NCBI GenBank assembly: GCA_947568835.1 | Contig: OX387602.1 | Coordinates: 24,355,021 to 24,419,020 of the forward strand | Reading direction: 5' to 3' | DNA: 64,000 nucleotides | From: Protonemura montana | Taxonomy: Eukaryota > Arthropoda > Insecta > Plecoptera > Nemouridae | Shown here: positions 59,387 to 64,000 of the stretch, piece after piece | Numbering within the stretch: the first letter of the stretch is position 1 | Layout: every line of letters starts with the position of its first letter | Position numbers and translations under genes: made by a program | The notes under the pieces: generated by a model | Database searches by the model: none | Told to the model about the DNA's origin: nothing | Seen by the model: only the letters and a program-made list of their open reading frames with translations

Positions 59387-62300
59387 TACCAGTTTGTGTC
59401 TCCTTCGAGCATCCCTTGCTGCTAAAATTGTGTCCATCAAATGTTGAAAACTTGTGTGAAATTGACGAGGGTGTGTGGGGTTGTCTGGACGTCCTCGTTT
59501 CAGATGAGGAGTTGCAGAGAGAAAATTTGCTCGACCAGAGTAATTCCGAGTCCATGCATTCGTCGAACGTGCCGCGTTTAATAAATGCTTTCGGCCACTA
59601 ACTAGAAAGAGGAAGATCCATCTAGCCAGCGCCGGGCGTACAATATGACTTACAAACAAGGGTGCACAAATGCTCCTGGCTCACATATACCCAATTGGAA
59701 AACTAAATATGTCTTTTTGTTTTTAAACTAAGTGACATTCTTACTTTTCTCTGCACTTCAGTTATGATGATTTAATTATAAATTACATTAATATCCATAG
59801 AACAAGTTTTAACAAAAGTATATCAAATTATTAGTGTAATCAAAACAGTTTTCGTCTCTATGACGTTTTTTTTTTGGGACCCACTACAATTGGTGCCAGC
59901 GTTGCGCCAATGGTCACGAAGTGTGTGTGGGGACACCATGTGAAGCGCATGGCTCTGTGGTAACGCGATTGAGATTCCAACGGCAGATCAAGCAACGCGG
60001 CCAGAAAAGGGCACCGCCAAATCACAAGCAAGCAACAAAGTGTCGATAAACTTGAATGTCTCTGGGCGCGTTCGAAGAACCCTTTCGCCCCCAACGCGTG
60101 CACACTTTGGGCACCACTGTGGTTTCTGGGTTGCGATGGGGAAGGGGAGAGGGGGTGGCTGAAGAAGGAGGATCAGCCAGGAGATGCGAAGTGGAAAGGG
60201 ATGGAAAGCAAAGGAGGATGATTTGTATGCCGAGGAAGTATACCGCAACTTACAGACATGAAAGATGCGCACATCACTTGTGCGCAACATCAGTGGTCAG
60301 CAGGCTGATCATCGTGACGCTCTCTCTCGCTCGCTATCTCGTTCTCTCTCGTTCCCTAGGGGTATTGACGTAGTGGCAGCCGCCACCCCGCGCGCCACCT
60401 ACCGCCTTCCAGTGGTCTACCCCGGCGCGTCCATTTCTGGAATTTATATGATGACCAGCGCGCGCCTGTGTGCGCGTGTGGATGACGGCCCGCAGAAATG
60501 GTTTGCACAATAATATGAGAGGAACGCGGAGCCAATAATAGGAGCGACGCCATTTTGAAGGAGTAAAAAATAACAATCCCCTTTGCAGGCTTCGTGGCAT
60601 GCAATATTTATACGATGCTCTTCTAGATCTTGAGCTGTTTGTCTGCATTCCGAGAAAAACTGTCTGTTATTAGGCTGGAGAGTTCAATGGGGGCAACTGG
60701 GCAACATGTTTTCCCGGAGTTTTATTTCCAGATAGGTTCCTAGATGATTTCACTAACCTTGCCCTTTTCATTCAAATAACCGTCCAACTCATTGGCACCT
60801 CTATGCGGGAGATAAACTTTCATAAATGTTTCAAGTTCAACACTTGGCCCATCTTTATCGCAGTGAAGTAAATTTCCCAGCAGACGAGATTGCCGGCCTG
60901 CCGGGTCTTTTCATCTGCGATTACATGCAAAATGTCTCCCACCAAGTCCGTCGGTCTGAACTTTGGAGGTTTCCCGGTTTTCCAGATGGTTCTGTCTCTG
61001 ACCACGGCGAGAAACTTGTCAAAGCACGCAGTTTCCTAAGACCATTTGCTCCTTTCATCTTCTCTCGGCTCCCTTCGTGCACTACGCCGTTTAAATACGG
61101 ACAGATGTAATTTTAGTTGAAAAGGACGAGTCCGACAGGTTATATAATTGAAAGGGGAAGGAGGAATGGGCCCGGGGGAGGGGGTTGCAGCCTGCAGGAG
61201 AAAGGGCATGTTTGCAGTTGGCAGTGTCCCTCATTCTCTGGATTTCCCACCCAAAAACCACCCTTTCTGCCCTAATGTTTCCTCGTCCCTACTTCTTTCC
61301 TTTCCAGCATGTCTGGCCGCTTACCTCGTCGGCTTGAATGCTCCACAAATCAATTTCAATTACTTCTCGTAAATCATTGTATCCCGTCTAGTGTTCCTTC
61401 CACGCATGCTTTTCGAGCAGTCCAATAACCGATTAAATCAATCAATTTCTAGACATGTGACCCCATTTACCCATGACTTGTTGTAGTACCAACAATTAAT
61501 TCAAACAGATTTGTTCCAAAATTTCATGTGCCTGACGTATATTATTTATTTATTTCGACGGAGGTACACACCGTACACCGTTTGGGAATCAAGCCAACTG
61601 CGAAAAACAACAGAAGTGCGCTGTTTTTTCGTTTCAATCAATTGTCACTGTGCATACCTCTAGCTCAATGAATGTCAAGGTTATTTATTTCGAACTCCAC
61701 TGGCCGACCAATCGGCCGGCATGTCTTGCCAGCTAGCGCCCATCCTCGCGGCACGGGCATGAAAGTACGCAGTGCACCAACCGACACCAAATTGATTGGT
61801 TCGCAGAATTGACAACATGGATATTTGCAAATCAATCACAACTGATTTATGGCGTCCATAGTTTACGCAAATAAAACATTCCCTTTCTAGTGAAAAAACG
61901 CACAGTTATTCATTTAGCTTCAAACAAATGCCCAAATTATTCCACTTTATTCGATGAATGATTCATTGTCATGTAGCCTACCACTGATTAAACCATTGAA
62001 ACATGTTACCGCAATGAGACCGTGTGTAAAAATGCAATTACTGATCAATCCACCCGTTGGTAATATGACGCAAAGGATCATAAATTAGTCATGAATCTGC
62101 GAGCTAACAAGGAACCAATAGGCCACAAATTAAATTATAAATTCCCGCGCTGGTAAATGATCTACACTCACATGCTGCGCCACCCCGTTTCGCTACTCAC
62201 CCCACGATGAGCATCGCCCCTTTGGACCAAAACGGAGACTGGAAGGCACATCAGCGGTCCATCCCGTCTATGCTGGCGGATTCCCTCCTCGTGAGCTGGC

Positions 62301-64000
62301 ACGGGAGCAGAGCCTACGGTAGAAAATGGTTGTGTGTTAAAAAAGAAAGAGAATTTTGGTCCAGAACATTATCTATAAACTTTATCACAGCATTTTCTTG
62401 GCCAGCATCTTGATTCCACTTCAATAACGAAGCAGATAGATGGGTGGAGGTGCCAAATTTGAGTATTGCGTGATAGACCACTATTATTTCTCACCAAAAG
62501 TCTAAAACAGTCTTATACCAGTTACGGCTACTTACGAAAATGATATAATATTAAGAATACAAAAGCAATTTAAAATTGAATGAATTGTTACCTTAATAAT
62601 TGTTTTTACCATCCACTCGAGCTTGAAAGTTTCCCTGCTTCGCCCGCCTTGTTTTAAGTGTTTAATGCATATCATCATGCAATCCGCTATGGTCTGCTCG
62701 AATATTGATTATTGATATAATAACACGAACTTCATTTCCAGCGTCACAGCCATGAGTCGAAAGCTATTTGCGTGCGACTGCGATACTTAAAAACCGGAGA
62801 AAATTGAAGGGGAAAGGGAAAAAAAACCAAATCGATTCATTTTAACTTATGCATGATGACCACCCCCCAGTCCAATGAAATTATTTAATTGCTGTGTACG
62901 ACCGAACCAAAATTAACGACACGCAAAAATGACACAATTTTATATAACGAACAGTTGTTCAAATTGATTCAGCTGCCTAAATGTGTTTTATAGAAATCAA
63001 TCAGTACACATGACGCATCGTTCTGGGTGGATGTATTTATAGGTTAGCTATATAGATGTGTACGTGTGTGGCTCATCATGGTCCTATATCGTAAACCAAT
63101 CCTGAGCAGCCTAGGACGGTCCCACATCCACGTCGGGGTGGCGGGCGCTCAGTCCGCTTCACCTCAGCCATTTACCAAATCAACTAATTCCATTTGAATG
63201 TACTAGATTGCAGATTTACATAGTAGTCAGCCCAGGCACCAGGAGCGCCAATCACCACACTGCATGTGATCCGACCAAGGCACGATAGGATTAACTAAAT
63301 TACTACATTAAACTAAGTTACTAGAGTTGAAAATCATTAGCTATGCCCTGGTATATTTGATAATGAAATCTATACACCGTACGTGCTAGTTGAATAATCG
63401 CGGCACGGGTAATGTTACAGTTTGGTGGCAGAAGGAATATTTTGGGGGTGTCATTTGGCCCTGTGTGTTTGGGCTGTAGGAGGGTGGTTGTTGTATGGGA
63501 TAGGGGTGGGTGGGTTGGTGGGTGGGTGAATTCAGACGGTGTTTTAGTTTCTAGTCGTGTATAGATAGCTCGGAGGTGGATTTCAGGTTTATAAGCTCAA
63601 AACTTCATGAATGTGACCGTAATGCATGGTTATGCCAGGCCAAGATGAAGCGAAAGCAAATTTTAGCTCTTGGTCGATAGATAATCAGCGGGAAAATATT
63701 ACAGCGAGATAAGAAGGTACGTTATCCAAAGTACTATCAAAAGAACTTCCTATAAACCGGATTGGAAACAAGATAAATGAAGGTTCTGTTTTCTATTTCC
63801 ACCACTGGTTCTGGTGTTATTCCCCATTCCCTTTAATACAGACTCAAATTCTAAACATCAACGATATAACGGAATCAGGAAACTCCATGATTGCTCTCTG
63901 TGAATACACTATTGCTGGTATCTATTTTCGCTAGCCTCCACTCTATCCGCTTGCTATAAGCATACCAAATTGGCCTCTCATATTCGAGCAACTCCCGCTA
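59387..64000. other. Gene-free stretch to the window end
   Basis: AT-rich with many TAATTA/ATTTA motifs and a G/T-rich segment at 63430-63545. No gene, RNA gene or recognised repeat was seen. Confidence 0.35.

Overview
This is eukaryotic genomic DNA and almost certainly from a pterygote insect. It holds spliced genes with GT-AG introns, abundant interspersed repeats and one gene of the insect-specific Osiris (DUF1676) family. I cannot name the species. Gene density is low and the intergenic DNA is long.

Layout. (1) 164-3869 (+): the 3' eight exons of an RBCK1/HOIL-1 orthologue, a NZF plus RING-between-RING ubiquitin ligase; its N-terminal ubiquitin-like domain lies before the window. (2) 3.9-16 kb: a repeat-dominated block. 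It contains 5S-rRNA-derived SINEs, a tRNA-derived SINE folded back on itself, a 1.2-kb mosaic fold-back, a cluster of six abutting perfect hairpins with 3-base loops (12030-12298), and a run of same-strand tRNA-like units about 200 bp apart (12352-13400, plus one near 11.4 kb). (3) 16884-21301 (+): a complete seven-exon ZFP64 orthologue with eleven C2H2-type fingers. (4) 23.5-24.4 kb (-): a 5'-truncated non-LTR retrotransposon. (5) 25081-25804 (-): a two-exon gene of about 132 residues that I do not recognise. (6) 28264-30077 (+): a complete three-exon Osiris gene with a TATA-like promoter and a 5S-SINE copy in its second intron. (7) 30-64 kb: no gene I can support. It holds SINE copies, G-tracts, CpG-rich patches, one candidate first exon at 46.7 kb and AT-rich DNA that looks like regulatory intergenic or intronic sequence.

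The genes show no sign of working together. RBCK1 belongs to linear-ubiquitin/innate immune biology, ZFP64 is a transcription factor, and Osiris proteins act in cuticle-secreting epithelia. The strongest candidate for something undescribed is the 8.8-13.9 kb interval. There, independent inverted duplications of tRNA-derived sequence sit beside a hairpin cluster whose six tips all carry the same GCGRAGC-type core on one strand or the other.
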